Shown: positions 18,066-27,280 of the stretch, piece by piece
Layout of the letters: every line of letters starts with the position of its first letter
Numbering within the stretch: position 1 is the first letter of the stretch
NCBI GenBank assembly: GCA_021298975.1
Contig: JAJTGC010000023.1
Coordinates: forward strand, 1 to 42,634
Direction: 5' to 3'
DNA from: Oxalobacteraceae bacterium
GTDB lineage: Bacteria; Pseudomonadota; Gammaproteobacteria; Burkholderiales; Burkholderiaceae_D
Length of the DNA stretch: 42,634 nt
Translations under genes and position numbers: made by a program
Notes under the pieces: model-generated
Database searches by the model: none
What the model was told of the DNA's origin: nothing
What the model saw: only the letters and a program-made list of their open reading frames with translations

Positions 18066-18836
18066 ATGCGTGAAATCCCGTTGAGACATGCACTGATCAT
18101 GGGTGCCAGTAGCGGTATCGGTCATGCAATGGCCGAGCGACTTGCTGCAGATCCGGATATTGAGACGCTGGTACTGTGCTCGCGCCGCGCGCGATCCAGC
18201 GCACTGCTGTTGCGTCTGCAATCGCAACTTGCTGCGGCGGGAAAACAATGCCTGCTGCTGGATGTGGACATCACGGATGAGGCCAGCCTGGCAGGCATGA
18301 CAAATCAATTGAGAAAAGACATGCAAGTCATTGATTTAGTTGTAAATACGGTGGGATTACTGCATGCGGAGGATGTATCTCCCGAGAAGGCGCTGGAACA
18401 TATTTCCCTGCCCTCGATGCAGCAGGTTTTCGCCGTGAACGCCTTTGGGCCCATCCTGCTCGCGCAAGCGCTGATGCCTTGGCTCAAGGTTCGCCGGCCC
18501 GTCCTGTTCACATCACTGTCCGCACGCGTGGGATCGATTGGCGATAACCGGCTTGGTGGCTGGTACAGTTATCGCGCATCAAAAGCAGCGCAGAACCAAT
18601 TACTCAAAACCCTGGCGATCGAACTCGCGCGTCGAAACCCCGAAGCTATCGTACTGGCACTGCATCCCGGCACCACTGATACCGGTTTGTCGCGCCCCTT
18701 TCAGGCCAACGTCGCTCAGGAAAAACTATTTACCCCCGCCTTTGTCGCAGACCATTTGCTGCAACAAATTACGCAGGCAACCGTGGAAGATACTGGTAGC
18801 TTCATTGCCTGGGATGGGCAGCGCATCGCGTGGTGA
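18066..18836 (+). CDS. Short-chain dehydrogenase/reductase (CsgA/C-factor type)
   Basis: 256 residues from the ATG at 18066; a TTG at 18027 is an alternative, and neither has a good ribosome site. The NAD(P)-binding motif GASSGIG (TGxxxGxG type) lies near the N-terminus, NTVG replaces NNAG, and the active site reads SYRASKAAQN (YxxxK). An Arg-rich segment CSRRARSS after beta-2 suggests NADP preference. The overall pattern, with LHPGTTDTGLSRPFQ near the end, is that of the C-factor/CsgA-like SDR group often found as single genes. The substrate is unknown. It faces the rsuA gene, with 38 bp between the stops. Confidence 0.88.
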   Translation: MREIPLRHALIMGASSGIGHAMAERLAADPDIETLVLCSRRARSSALLLRLQSQLAAAGKQCLLLDVDITDEASLAGMTNQLRKDMQVIDLVVNTVGLLHAEDVSPEKALEHISLPSMQQVFAVNAFGPILLAQALMPWLKVRRPVLFTSLSARVGSIGDNRLGGWYSYRASKAAQNQLLKTLAIELARRNPEAIVLALHPGTTDTGLSRPFQANVAQEKLFTPAFVADHLLQQITQATVEDTGSFIAWDGQRIAW

Positions 18837-18874
18837 GCTTGCCTCACGCAGGCAGAGAGATCTTCCATCGGCGC

Positions 18875-19585
18875 CTAGCGAAGTAATCCGCGTTGCGCAT
18901 CGTTGAGCAAACACCAGTCGCCCAAAGCGAGTTGCAGGGACGAGAGCGTCAGTTCACCAATGGCAATTCGCTCGAGCGCTGAACAATGATGATCAGCGGC
19001 GGCCAGCATGCGCTTGACCTGGTGGTACTTACCCTGCTCGAGAATAATTTCCAGCTGAAACTCGGCCACCTGCCTGCACATCGTGGCAGCCAGCGGTGCC
19101 GGTTCATCATGTAACTTGACACCGCCAAGCAATCTGTCAATCAGGGCTGCCGTAACGGGTTCGGCGGTCGTTGCCAGATAGGTCTTGGAAATATGCCGTC
19201 GCGGCGAGGACATCGCGTGATTGAATGCGCCATCGTCGGTCAGTAACAGCAAGCCCGTGGTGTCATGGTCCAGTCGACCGATTGCCTGTACGTCACGCCA
19301 GCCGAATTGCTCGGGCAACAGTGACATGACCCCCGGATGATGACTGGGCTTGCGTGAGCACTCGATGTTGCCGGGCTTGTTGAGCGCAATATAGAGATGC
19401 TGATGATAAGACCAGATCTCATCAAACAAGCCGAATTGAAGATCGTCAGTATCAAATGCGGCGCGAGGGTCGCGAACAATGTCGCCACCGATTTGCACCT
19501 CGCCTGCTTCAATCAACTGCCGGCACCACTTGCGTGTGCCGAAGCCCTGCGATTGCAGAATGCGATCAAGACTGAGTTTTGCCAT
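18875..19585 (-). CDS. rsuA: 16S rRNA pseudouridine synthase (RsuA family)
   Basis: 236 residues. An S4-like RNA-binding segment comes first (SLDRILQSQGFGTRKWCRQLIEAGEVQIGG), then the catalytic domain with GRLDHDTTGLLLLTDDG, whose Asp is the nucleophile of pseudouridine formation. LNKPGNIECS and KYHQVKRMLAA are the usual flanking motifs. The length and the short form fit RsuA (U516 of 16S rRNA) better than RluB/RluE, but the site specificity is inferred. It reads in the same direction as the small secreted-protein gene upstream, about 40 bp away. Confidence 0.87.
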   Translation of the reverse strand: MAKLSLDRILQSQGFGTRKWCRQLIEAGEVQIGGDIVRDPRAAFDTDDLQFGLFDEIWSYHQHLYIALNKPGNIECSRKPSHHPGVMSLLPEQFGWRDVQAIGRLDHDTTGLLLLTDDGAFNHAMSSPRRHISKTYLATTAEPVTAALIDRLLGGVKLHDEPAPLAATMCRQVAEFQLEIILEQGKYHQVKRMLAAADHHCSALERIAIGELTLSSLQLALGDWCLLNDAQRGLLR

Positions 19586-19627
19586 GGCCGCACTGTACCA
19601 GACACAGCCCGTTCATCATCCTGCGGT

Positions 19628-20047
19628 TCAGTGGTAGGTATTCCCCGTGCCGGCTGGACTACCCGGCTTCGTTTTTCCTTCATTGCCGCCACCGCCAGTG
19701 GGTGCGTCACTGCCGCTGGCACCCGAACTTTCGTAGTCATCTGGTGGCTCACTACTTTCCTGCGTCCCGCCGGATTCACCTTCACCCCGCTCTTCTTCTG
19801 GTGCCCACCACCATTCAGGCAGGGCGTCTGGCTCAGTGGTTTCCGAGGCTTCCTCACCGCTCTCTCCGGAGCCCTCCAGACGTCTGCCGGAAATAGCCTC
19901 TGCCTTGCGCTCAACCTCCGCAGCACGATCGGGATCGTTACTCTCGCGTATGTCGTCGGACGGTGAACGCTGCGCGTGGGACGTACCTGCCAATACCATC
20001 AGCAGCGCAAAGACAGGGGTAATCGGGAATGCAATGCCGCGTTTCAT
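19628..20047 (-). CDS. Small secreted acidic Gly/Ser/Glu-rich protein
   Basis: 139 residues from the ATG at 20047, chosen because GGAGGT lies four bases before it; an upstream ATG at 20059 overlaps that site. A signal peptide is clear: MKRGIAFPITPVFALLMVLAGTSHA, with cleavage expected after SHA. The mature part is disordered, very acidic and Gly/Ser-rich, with a WWW cluster (DALPEWWWAPEEE) in the middle. No known domain is recognised. It sits between the ankyrin-protein gene and rsuA on the same strand. Its function is unknown. The coding sense is supported by the signal peptide and ribosome site. Confidence 0.72.
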   Translation of the reverse strand: MKRGIAFPITPVFALLMVLAGTSHAQRSPSDDIRESNDPDRAAEVERKAEAISGRRLEGSGESGEEASETTEPDALPEWWWAPEEERGEGESGGTQESSEPPDDYESSGASGSDAPTGGGGNEGKTKPGSPAGTGNTYH

Positions 20048-20107
20048 ACTGACCTCCATGCAGATTGTTCATGGAAAATCAGACTGGACAGCCGTGCGGT
20101 AGTTCGT

Positions 20108-20806
20108 TCAGTTGCGAGAAGGTGATGGTGTTTTGCTTTCGCGCAGGCGCGCCTCGAGAAAATTGGCGAGCGCCGGGTGTCCCTGAGCCCGCGCAAAGTC
20201 AACTGCCGTCAGACCCAGTTCATTTTTTGCTTCCAGATCAGCACCCTGCGAAAGCAAATAGTCGACCACCTCGCGAAAGCCGCCGCGCGCAGCCATCATC
20301 AGAGGCGTGGTCTTGTTGGGTGATTCTGCGTCTATATAGGCATCATGATCCAGCAAGAGGCGCACAATCGGCAGACTTCCTGTCGCAGCAGCATAGTGCA
20401 GCGCTGTCCACCCGGGATGATTGATTTCGGCACCTTTGTCAATCAATGCCTGTACGGTGGAAAGATCTTTTTTATAAGCTGCCAGCATCAGGGACGTATC
20501 GCCATTGCGCGAGCGCGCATCCAGATTGACGCCCGGTGTGGACAACAGCAATTTGGCCACCCTCACTGAACCTTGGCGAACCGCGATGAGCAATGCCGTA
20601 TCCAGACGATCAGGCTCAATGGTATTGGTGTCGAAGCCGCGTGCCAGCAAGTCGTTGCACACCTTTACATTATCCAGGCGCGCTGCCTCGAACCAGGCGG
20701 TGTAGGAATCTTGTTTGCGCGGCTTGGGTTCGGCCCCGATCGGAAGACTGAGAAACAATCCGGCCACCAGTAGCCAGCGGCGAAAGGGGCTCTGTAAATC
20801 GTCCAT
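20108..20806 (-). CDS. Exported ankyrin-repeat protein
   Basis: 232 residues with an N-terminal signal peptide or anchor (RRWLLVAGLFLSLPIGAEP). Five or so ankyrin repeats follow from about residue 40 to 215, with clear units such as NGDTSLMLAAYKKDLSTVQALIDKGAEIN, GWTALHYAAATGSLPIVRLLLDHDA and KTTPLMMAARGGFREVVDYLLSQGADL. Ankyrin repeats bind other proteins; a periplasmic place is inferred from the leader. The gene starts directly after the tatD stop, and this tatD-ankyrin pairing is usual in Burkholderiales. The partner is unknown. Confidence 0.92.
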   Translation of the reverse strand: MDDLQSPFRRWLLVAGLFLSLPIGAEPKPRKQDSYTAWFEAARLDNVKVCNDLLARGFDTNTIEPDRLDTALLIAVRQGSVRVAKLLLSTPGVNLDARSRNGDTSLMLAAYKKDLSTVQALIDKGAEINHPGWTALHYAAATGSLPIVRLLLDHDAYIDAESPNKTTPLMMAARGGFREVVDYLLSQGADLEAKNELGLTAVDFARAQGHPALANFLEARLRESKTPSPSRN

Positions 20807-21583
20807 TCATTGCACGCGAAACAGCGTCCGGAAATTTTGCGAGGTAACCTCGGCGAGCGTCTCCAATGACACACCCTTGAGGTCAGCAAGAAATTCAGCC
20901 ACATGCCGCACAAAGCCCGGCTCATTGGTTTTGCCGCGCATGGGCACAGGCGCCAGATACGGCGAATCAGTCTCGATCAGCATGCGCTCGAGGGGCACTT
21001 CGCGAGCGACGGCCTGCAAATCCTTCGCGCTCTTGAACGTCACGATACCCGAGAAAGAAATATAAAAGCCCATAGCCATCGACGCTGCAGCCACGGCCTG
21101 AGATTCGGTAAAGCAGTGCATCACACCAGCCACGCCACCCTCGCCCGTACCCGCCTTTTCCTCGCGCATGATCCGCAGCGTGTCTTCGGATGCGGATCGG
21201 GTGTGGATGATCAGCGGCTTGCGACTGACTCGGGACGCGCGTATATGCGTACGAAATCGCTGCCGCTGCCACTCTAGTTCGCCGCTCAGTCGGTAGTAGT
21301 CAAGGCCGGTTTCGCCGATTGCAACAATGCGTGGATTTTCGGCCAGATGCACCAGTTGTTCTACGCTGGGCTCGGGTGTGTCTTCATAATCAGGATGCAC
21401 ACCCACCGATGCGTAGATATTCGGATGCGTCTCGGCCAGCGACAACACCTGAGGAAAATCGGGCAGAGTCACCGACACGCAGAGTGCGTGAGTCACCTGA
21501 TTTTGTTTCATCTTTTCCAGAATTGCGGGCAGTCGCTCGGACAATTCAGGAAAGTTGATATGGCAATGGGAATCGATAAACAT
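20807..21583 (-). CDS. tatD: TatD family metal-dependent hydrolase
   Basis: 258 residues of the TatD amidohydrolase fold. The metal-site motifs appear in order: DSHCHIN at the N-terminus, GETGLDYY (about 92), LIIHTR (about 126), MHCFTES (about 155) and ETDSPYLAPVP (about 205). TatD proteins act as Mg-dependent 3'-5' DNases, with links to DNA repair and degradation of peroxide-damaged DNA. It lies downstream of pilZ in the conserved holB-pilZ-tatD array and is followed at once by the ankyrin-protein gene. The symbol tatD is used for the family; ycfH-type naming would be equally valid. Confidence 0.92.
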   Translation of the reverse strand: MFIDSHCHINFPELSERLPAILEKMKQNQVTHALCVSVTLPDFPQVLSLAETHPNIYASVGVHPDYEDTPEPSVEQLVHLAENPRIVAIGETGLDYYRLSGELEWQRQRFRTHIRASRVSRKPLIIHTRSASEDTLRIMREEKAGTGEGGVAGVMHCFTESQAVAAASMAMGFYISFSGIVTFKSAKDLQAVAREVPLERMLIETDSPYLAPVPMRGKTNEPGFVRHVAEFLADLKGVSLETLAEVTSQNFRTLFRVQ

Positions 21584-21694
21584 GGTGCGCCAGTCGCCTG
21601 CAGTAAATGCCTGTCTTGTCTGGGTCGTGGCGGGCGCTGCATTATGCTGGAACCCGACAAGAAAAGTTGCTGAAACGGCGCTATTGTACGCCCG

Positions 21695-22069
21695 CTACAT
21701 GGTGTGCGTCGGTCGGGAGGATCCGAGTGCGGTACCCAGAATCTCCTCGATGCGCTGGCGAACGCGCCGACCTGCATCATCGGCAGGAAACTGCAGACCT
21801 ATGCCCTGCGTGTGATTATTGGCCGCACCGGGGGGGGTGATCCACGCCACCTTGCCTGCAATCGGGTAGCGCGCTTCATCTTGCATCAGGCTCAAAAGCA
21901 AAAAAACTTCCTCTCCGATCTGACAGGAGCGGTTACCGGGGATAAAAATGCCGCCATTTTGCAGAAATGGCATATAGGCTGCGTAGAGTGCAGAACGCTC
22001 GCGTATGGTCAGCGACATGACCGAGGGGCGGATCAGCGACGCGTCAGGCGATGGCTGCGTATCTTGCAT
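21695..22069 (-). CDS. pilZ: PilZ domain protein (type IV pilus type)
   Basis: 124 residues, nearly all a PilZ domain: SLTIRERSALYAAYMPFLQNGGIFIP, then LLLSLMQDEARYPIAGKVAWITPPGA and TQGIGLQFP. It lacks the RxxxR / D-x-S-x-x-G c-di-GMP-binding residues of canonical PilZ receptors, as expected for the type IV pilus assembly PilZ group, which acts through PilB and FimX-like partners. Position between holB and tatD supports this identity. It is probably in the tmk-holB-pilZ transcript, with 28 bp to the holB stop. Confidence 0.9.
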   Translation of the reverse strand: MQDTQPSPDASLIRPSVMSLTIRERSALYAAYMPFLQNGGIFIPGNRSCQIGEEVFLLLSLMQDEARYPIAGKVAWITPPGAANNHTQGIGLQFPADDAGRRVRQRIEEILGTALGSSRPTHTM

Positions 22070-22097
22070 GGTGGGCCCTTAAAAGACTGCCCGGCTT

Positions 22098-23144
22098 TCA
22101 GCCAAACAGACTGAGGTAGGCGAGCAGCATGTCTTCAATGAAAAGCCGCGCCGAAAGCGAATGATCTGCAACAGCGCGCCGTTGGTTCGCATCGCGCAGT
22201 GCCTGCTGCAATCGATCGGCTGACAAGCGATCCGCGATTGCCGACAGACGCGGCTGATGCTGTGGGTAGTAGCGTACCCGACCGCCCAGCTTTAGAGAAA
22301 ACAAGTCATACAGCCATCGCTGTTGCCATGCCACCAGCAGAGGAATGGGTGTTTTTTGTAGTCGTTCTGCCACGCTCAGCACCGCGGCAGCATCGGGTTT
22401 GGCCAGCAAGCCCAACAGTAATTCCCGATCGTTGGCTGACTCATCCTCTGCTGCCGTGAGCGCGGCCAGCGGCGCACCGCCGTGCAATGCAAGCCATTGC
22501 GGCGCATCGCTCACCTGATGGTCATTGAGCCAGGTCAGTGCATCCTCGGTCGCAGGCAGCGACATGGGAAATTTGCGGCAACGAGAGAGTATCGTCGGCA
22601 AAAGTCGATCGGGTCGATGGCTGACCATAATGAACAGCGTACCCGGTGGCGGTTCCTCCAGTGTCTTGAGCAAGGCATTGGCCGAGGCACCATTGAGCGT
22701 CTCCGCCGGGTAGAGCAAGACCACACGCAGGCCATTCCGGTGGGTGGATACGTTCATGAAACCAGCAAGGGAGCGCACTTGCTCTATGCGTATCTCTTTG
22801 GAGGGTGTCTTGGTGGCCGCGCTTTTTTTGCTCGTACCCTCTTCCGACTCACTGTCATCGTCAATGTTGTCGATATCCAGAATCTCAGGGCGCACGCGTC
22901 GGTAGTCCGGATGACCGTATTGCAAAAACCAGCCACAGGACGCACAGCTGCCACAGGCGAAACCATGGCTCGCTGGTGATTCGCACAAGACGGATTGTGC
23001 AAATTGTTCGGCAAACCCAACTTTGCCTATGCCTTGCGCTCCATGAAGCAGCATGGCGTGCGGAAGCCGGTCGCGCAGGCGCTGCAGACGACGCCAGTCT
23101 TCCTGCTGCCAAGGATAAATAGCCGCGCTCATGTCATTGGCCAT
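22098..23144 (-). CDS. holB: DNA polymerase III delta-prime subunit
   Basis: 348 residues from the ATG at 23144, which overlaps the tmk stop by 11 bp; an ATG at 23132 is the alternative. The clamp-loader ATPase-like domain has a P-loop variant ([13 protein letters not shown]), a zinc-binding Cys cluster ([10 protein letters not shown]) and the delta-prime sensor region [35 protein letters not shown], with the SRC motif. A low-complexity linker ([18 protein letters not shown]) follows the zinc region. Delta-prime is the rigid stator of the clamp loader. Placement directly after tmk is conserved across many proteobacteria. Confidence 0.94.
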   Translation of the reverse strand: MANDMSAAIYPWQQEDWRRLQRLRDRLPHAMLLHGAQGIGKVGFAEQFAQSVLCESPASHGFACGSCASCGWFLQYGHPDYRRVRPEILDIDNIDDDSESEEGTSKKSAATKTPSKEIRIEQVRSLAGFMNVSTHRNGLRVVLLYPAETLNGASANALLKTLEEPPPGTLFIMVSHRPDRLLPTILSRCRKFPMSLPATEDALTWLNDHQVSDAPQWLALHGGAPLAALTAAEDESANDRELLLGLLAKPDAAAVLSVAERLQKTPIPLLVAWQQRWLYDLFSLKLGGRVRYYPQHQPRLSAIADRLSADRLQQALRDANQRRAVADHSLSARLFIEDMLLAYLSLFG

Positions 23145-23754
23145 CGATCAGTGCAGCGACCCATTGTTCGACTTGCGCAGATACCTCCGTCACAGGACGC
23201 GTGCTGTCGATGACCTTGATGCGAGAAGGAAAACTTTGCGCACGCATCAGATACACATCGCGCACGCGCTGAAAAAAATCCTCTTTTTCCTGTTCAAATT
23301 TATCCAGTGCGCGTCCGGAAGACAAGCGCTCGCGCGCTACCTCGAGCGGCACATCGAACAACAAAGTCAGATCCGGCTGCAGATCGGCGTGTACCCATTG
23401 CTCCAGCGATTGCAATTTGTCCAGTGCCAGTTGCCTGCCGCCCCCCTGATAAGCGAAGCTGGCATCGGTAAAACGATCTGAAATCACCCAGCTACCCCGA
23501 CCGATTGATGGCAGGATCACCTCGGCTATGTGCTCACGTCGTGCGGCAAACATCAGCAGTGCTTCAGTTTCCAGGTGCATGGGTTCGTGCAGGAGCAATT
23601 CACGCAGCTTTTCGCCCAGCGGCGTTCCGCCGGGCTCACGGGTGGTCACCACGTGCAGCCCTCGGTTACGAAGATACTGCGCAACCGTTCCTACGTGCGT
23701 TGATTTGCCTGCGCCGTCAACGCCCTCAAAGGTGATGAATTTTCCCTGTGTCAT
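23134..23754 (-). CDS. tmk: Thymidylate kinase
   Basis: 206 residues. The P-loop [12 protein letters not shown] (about 9-20), the dTMP site [11 protein letters not shown] (about 39-49), and [15 protein letters not shown] (about 93-107) are all present. The enzyme phosphorylates dTMP to dTDP in the cytoplasm. It lies between mltG and holB in one minus-strand run: the gap to mltG is 27 bp and the stop overlaps holB. The residues near the lid ([25 protein letters not shown]) are typical of bacterial Tmk. Confidence 0.96.
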   Translation of the reverse strand: MTQGKFITFEGVDGAGKSTHVGTVAQYLRNRGLHVVTTREPGGTPLGEKLRELLLHEPMHLETEALLMFAARREHIAEVILPSIGRGSWVISDRFTDASFAYQGGGRQLALDKLQSLEQWVHADLQPDLTLLFDVPLEVARERLSSGRALDKFEQEKEDFFQRVRDVYLMRAQSFPSRIKVIDSTRPVTEVSAQVEQWVAALIDGQ

Positions 23755-23781
23755 GTTTGCTTGCGCCGATAGGAAGGTGGT

Positions 23782-24774
23782 TTAACGACGGCGCTGATAT
23801 TTGTCGACGGCGCGATTATGATCGTCAAGGTTACTCGAAAATTCACTACTGCCGTCACCGCGAGCGACGAAATACAAATCATTGCCTTGCGCCGGGTGTA
23901 GCGAGGCCTGAAGCGCCGCCTGGCCCGGCAAGGCGATCGGTGTCGGTGGCAAACCCTCGCGCTGATAGGTGTTGTAGGCGGTATCTTCCTGCAAGTCGCG
24001 CTTGCGTAAATTACCATCAAAGCGCTCACCCATTCCGTAAATCACGGTGGGATCGGTTTGCAACCGCATGCCTTGACGCAGGCGATTGACAAACACCGAC
24101 GCCACCCGCGTGCGGTCTTGCTCGCGAGCCGTTTCTTTTTCGACGATGGACGCCATGATCAAGGCTTCATAGGGTGAGGCATAAGGCAGATCAGACGATC
24201 GCTTGGCCCAGGCCTGATCGAGTTTCTTCATCTGCTGCTGATGCGCCAGCCGGTAAATATAAAGATCGCTGGTGCCACGATCAAAGACATAGGTATCGGG
24301 ATAAAACAATCCTTCCGGATGGTCGTAGCCGGGTACCACGCTCGCCAGCCACGCGGCTTCGTCCAATGCCTCGCTCTCATGCCGCAGCCACGGATGACGG
24401 CCAATCTCTGCGCGCATTTGCGCAAAAGTCCAGCCCTCGATAATCGTGATGGATTCCCTGATAGTGTCGCCCCGAGCGAGTGCATCAAGCAGGCTGAGAG
24501 GTGTCGCGCCCGCCTTGAGTCGGTAACTGCCCGGTTTGACGGAGCGGGTTCCCAGACCCCGTGCCAGCAACTCCATCATGATCGGCGATGCGGGTACACC
24601 GGCGCTCTCTACCTGCCGAAGGGCGCTACGCATGCTGCTACCCGGTGCCACTGTGAACTCCAACGGTGGGGCGCCCTCGGCCACCAGCGGATCACGCGCC
24701 CAGTAGGTCAGCGCGGCTCCGGCACCCAGCACGCCTAAAACGAGCAAGAGGAGAATTTTTTTTATGGCCGCCAT
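23782..24774 (-). CDS. mltG: Endolytic murein transglycosylase MltG (YceG)
   Basis: 330 residues. An N-terminal inner-membrane anchor (KKILLLLVLGVLGAGAALTYWA) is followed by a LysM-like region and the YceG catalytic domain. The catalytic Glu is in MASIVEKETA (about 215), followed by VASVFVNRLRQGMRLQTDPTVIYGMG and the late motif YNTYQREGLPPTPIALPGQAALQA. MltG cuts growing glycan strands near the membrane and sets glycan length. It is the first gene of the mltG-tmk-holB-pilZ-tatD run and is divergent from ygfZ, so a promoter should lie in 24775-24878. Confidence 0.95.
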   Translation of the reverse strand: MAAIKKILLLLVLGVLGAGAALTYWARDPLVAEGAPPLEFTVAPGSSMRSALRQVESAGVPASPIMMELLARGLGTRSVKPGSYRLKAGATPLSLLDALARGDTIRESITIIEGWTFAQMRAEIGRHPWLRHESEALDEAAWLASVVPGYDHPEGLFYPDTYVFDRGTSDLYIYRLAHQQQMKKLDQAWAKRSSDLPYASPYEALIMASIVEKETAREQDRTRVASVFVNRLRQGMRLQTDPTVIYGMGERFDGNLRKRDLQEDTAYNTYQREGLPPTPIALPGQAALQASLHPAQGNDLYFVARGDGSSEFSSNLDDHNRAVDKYQRRR

Positions 24775-24878
24775 AGTAACGATCGGTCTTCAGGTACGTT
24801 GAGGCGCAGCGCATATCTGCGTCCACCCCTATAATCAGGCCAATATGATAGCTGCCAATTCTTACATCCCCGAATTTC

Positions 24879-25850
24879 ATGAGTGATCCCAACGCGCACT
24901 GGCTGGAATTTCTGAGTACGCAAGTGATGAGCTCGGCGTCTCGAGGCTTGCCGGGCGGCGTGATGGCGGCGCTGACCCACCTCGGTGTGCTGGCAGTATC
25001 GGGAGCCGACGCCGACAATTTTCTTCACAATCAGCTGACGAACGATGTGCTGGAACTGACGCCCGGCGCGATGCACCTCGGCGGCTATTGTTCGCCCAAA
25101 GGCCGCTTGCTGACCACGCTGTTCATATGGAAATCTGACGAAGGTGTCATGCTGGTGATGCCGCGTGAGCTCTTGCCGGGGATTCAAAAACGCTTGCAGA
25201 TGTTTGTACTGCGCTCCAAAGTCACCATCTCGGATGTCAGCGAGCAGATGGTGTTGATCGGTGTGGCTACACCCGATGCACAGTCGATCAGCTTTTCGGA
25301 TGCCGCTGGCATGACTGCCGTCTGGCCCACTGCTGCCGGATTGCAGCGCGTTTTGTGGTTGGGGTCGGTCGAGTCGGCAATCCGCTTGTGGAACACCTTG
25401 CTCGAGAGCCTTACGCCGACCAATGCCAGCCACTGGCGCTGGCTGGATATTCGTGCAGGACTGCCGATGGTTGTTGAGGCCACGCGTGAGCGATTCGTGC
25501 CGCAGATGGTGAATTTTGATTTGGTCGGCGGCGTGAATTTCCGCAAGGGTTGCTATCCCGGACAGGAAATCGTTGCACGCAGCCAGTATCTGGGCAAGCT
25601 CAAGCGCCGTATGCTGCTGGCTTGCACACAGGCCCAAGTCGCAACGGCGGGTATGGAAATTTTTTCGGAGACGGATCCCGGCCAGCCCTGCGGCCTGGTG
25701 GTCAATGCCGAAAAAAATCCAGACGGTGCCTGGGATTTACTGGTGGAGATCAAGCTCGATGCGGCGCAGACGCCCGTGCATTTGGGCGCGGCAAGTGGAG
25801 ACCTGCTGCAGTTTTTGGAACTTCCTTACATAATCAGAGACCCGGAATGA
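24879..25850 (+). CDS. ygfZ: Folate-binding Fe-S cluster maintenance protein YgfZ
   Basis: 323 residues of the GcvT-like fold. The family motif KGCYPGQE is seen in FRKGCYPGQEIVARSQYLGKLKRR (about 226-250), and GADADNFLHNQLTNDV lies near the N-terminus. YgfZ/IBA57 proteins bind tetrahydrofolate and support assembly or repair of some Fe-S enzymes. The gene is divergent from mltG, the usual Burkholderiales layout. The stop overlaps the next start by an ATGA. Confidence 0.94.
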   Translation: MSDPNAHWLEFLSTQVMSSASRGLPGGVMAALTHLGVLAVSGADADNFLHNQLTNDVLELTPGAMHLGGYCSPKGRLLTTLFIWKSDEGVMLVMPRELLPGIQKRLQMFVLRSKVTISDVSEQMVLIGVATPDAQSISFSDAAGMTAVWPTAAGLQRVLWLGSVESAIRLWNTLLESLTPTNASHWRWLDIRAGLPMVVEATRERFVPQMVNFDLVGGVNFRKGCYPGQEIVARSQYLGKLKRRMLLACTQAQVATAGMEIFSETDPGQPCGLVVNAEKNPDGAWDLLVEIKLDAAQTPVHLGAASGDLLQFLELPYIIRDPE

Positions 25851-26140
25851 GTGCGGATCTGTTCATTTACTATCAAGTGCCGGCAGAGCACGCCTTCAAG
25901 ATGCAAAAAAAAGTCATGGCCATGCAGGCGGCATTGCACGAACGCTGGCCAGTTGCTGTCACACTCAAGCGTCGACCCGAACTCAAAGACGGCTGTGAAA
26001 CCTGGATGGAGATTTACGGTCAGATTCCCGACGATTTTCCTGCTGCGCTTGAGGCTGCCGTGCAAGATGCCGGTTTGCTCGCGCTGATCAAGGGTGGGCG
26101 TCATGTTGAAACCTTTATCGATATCCCCGCATGTGCCTGA
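25847..26140 (+). CDS. DUF4936 family protein
   Basis: 97 residues. The ATG at 25847 overlaps the ygfZ stop (ATGA), which fixes the start. The sequence MSADLFIYYQVPAEHAFKMQKKVMAMQ, then LKRRPELKDGCETWMEIYGQIP, fits the short DUF4936 family found next to ygfZ in betaproteobacteria. Its ferredoxin-like beta-alpha-beta pattern is inferred. Function is unknown. The stop overlaps the start of the NRDE gene by 10 bp, so the three genes are translationally coupled. Confidence 0.85.
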   Translation: MSADLFIYYQVPAEHAFKMQKKVMAMQAALHERWPVAVTLKRRPELKDGCETWMEIYGQIPDDFPAALEAAVQDAGLLALIKGGRHVETFIDIPACA

Positions 26141-26847
26141 TTGTTTTCGCGTGGAAGCTCATTCCCAATTGCTCGTTGGTGATGGCTGCCAATCGGGATG
26201 AATTTTTTGAGCGTCCCACACAGCCTGCCAGCTGGTGGGAAGATGCGCCCCATGTTTACGCCGGTCGCGATCTGCAGGCGGGCGGTACCTGGCTTGGTAC
26301 CGATAAACGGGGGCGCTTCGCCGCCTTGACCAATATTCGGAATGGACACGGGGCTCGCGCAGAGGCACGCTCACGGGGCGAGCTCGTGGCCAATTATTTG
26401 CGCAGTGATCTGGACGCAAAGGCCTATCTCCAAAAACTGCGTGACACTGCGGCTGACTACAACGGTTTCAATTTGCTTCTTGGAGATGCAAGATCGGCGT
26501 ACTGGTTTTCCAATCACGCCGAAGAGGCAGAGCGGGCGCTTGAGCCAGGTATCTACGGACTCTCCAATGGCGAACTGGATTCGCCCTGGCCCAAAGTCTT
26601 GCGTGCAAAGGCACAGTTTGCCAGTCTGCTATGCACGGCGGCTCCGGATGATGCGTACTTCGAAATGCTGGCCGACACCACCCGGGCAAATGACAGCAGA
26701 TTGCCGGATACCGGAGTGAGCCTTGAGTGGGAAAGACTGCTCTCGCCGATATGCATTGAATCCCCATCGTATGGCACCCGCGCATCGACACTTTTGCGCG
26801 TTCATGCCAGTGGCGATTCTCAACTCGTGGAAAAAGTCATTCGCTGA
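26131..26847 (+). CDS. NRDE/TANGO2 family protein
   Basis: 238 residues beginning MCLIVFAW, with the name-giving NRDE motif in MAANRDEFFERPTQPASWW (about 24-42), then GGTWLGTDKRGRFAALTNIRN, FNLLLGD and YGLSNGELDSPWPKV. The N-terminal Cys2 resembles an Ntn-hydrolase nucleophile after Met removal. The family includes human TANGO2; roles in heme and lipid handling have been proposed but are not settled. It overlaps the DUF4936 gene and ends 8 bp from the convergent GNAT gene. Confidence 0.92.
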   Translation: MCLIVFAWKLIPNCSLVMAANRDEFFERPTQPASWWEDAPHVYAGRDLQAGGTWLGTDKRGRFAALTNIRNGHGARAEARSRGELVANYLRSDLDAKAYLQKLRDTAADYNGFNLLLGDARSAYWFSNHAEEAERALEPGIYGLSNGELDSPWPKVLRAKAQFASLLCTAAPDDAYFEMLADTTRANDSRLPDTGVSLEWERLLSPICIESPSYGTRASTLLRVHASGDSQLVEKVIR

Positions 26848-26854
26848 CCTGCAT

Positions 26855-27280
26855 TCAGCGCAGTTTGAGCCGCATGCGCCTGTGCGCAATGCCAGCCTCC
26901 ATGAATTCTTCACCCTCGCCCACAAAGCCGTGGCGTTCGTAGAAGCCCCAGGCATGCAGCTGGGCATGCAACACCAGCTCATCATGACCTTCGCGCACGG
27001 CCTCGGCCAGCAAAGTTTTCAATACCTGACTGCCGATGCCCGTACCTCGCGCCGACTGCCGCACGGCCATGCGGCCAATATGGCCATCCGGCAGCAGACG
27101 ACCCGTGGCCACCGCTTGTTCCGATTCGTCATAAGCGACTGCATGAATACTGACGTCGTCACCTTCATCCCATTCGAGTTCGATGGGCACGCCCTGCTCG
27201 ATGACAAAGACTTCCACGCGCAGTCGCTGCGCATCGTCGCGCACATCATTCCAGTCGCCCGTGACGATCCGTATATTCAT
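26855..27280 (-). CDS. GNAT family N-acetyltransferase
   Basis: 141 residues. The GNAT acetyl-CoA site is clear: IGRMAVRQSARGTGIGSQVLKTLL, with the R/Q-x-x-G-x-G/A motif read as ARGTGIG, and a final YERHGFVGEGEEFMEAGIAHRRM. The N-terminal part (LRVEVFVIEQGVPIELEWDEGDD) matches the ElaA/YjcF-type subgroup. The acceptor is unknown. Its ATG overlaps the stop of the thioesterase gene, making it the last gene of the 35031-26855 operon. Confidence 0.9.
   Translation of the reverse strand: MNIRIVTGDWNDVRDDAQRLRVEVFVIEQGVPIELEWDEGDDVSIHAVAYDESEQAVATGRLLPDGHIGRMAVRQSARGTGIGSQVLKTLLAEAVREGHDELVLHAQLHAWGFYERHGFVGEGEEFMEAGIAHRRMRLKLR

Noticed and set aside
24762-25637. 291-residue open frame on the minus strand
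   Set aside because: It is antisense to ygfZ and overlaps the mltG start; the composition is that of a shadow frame.
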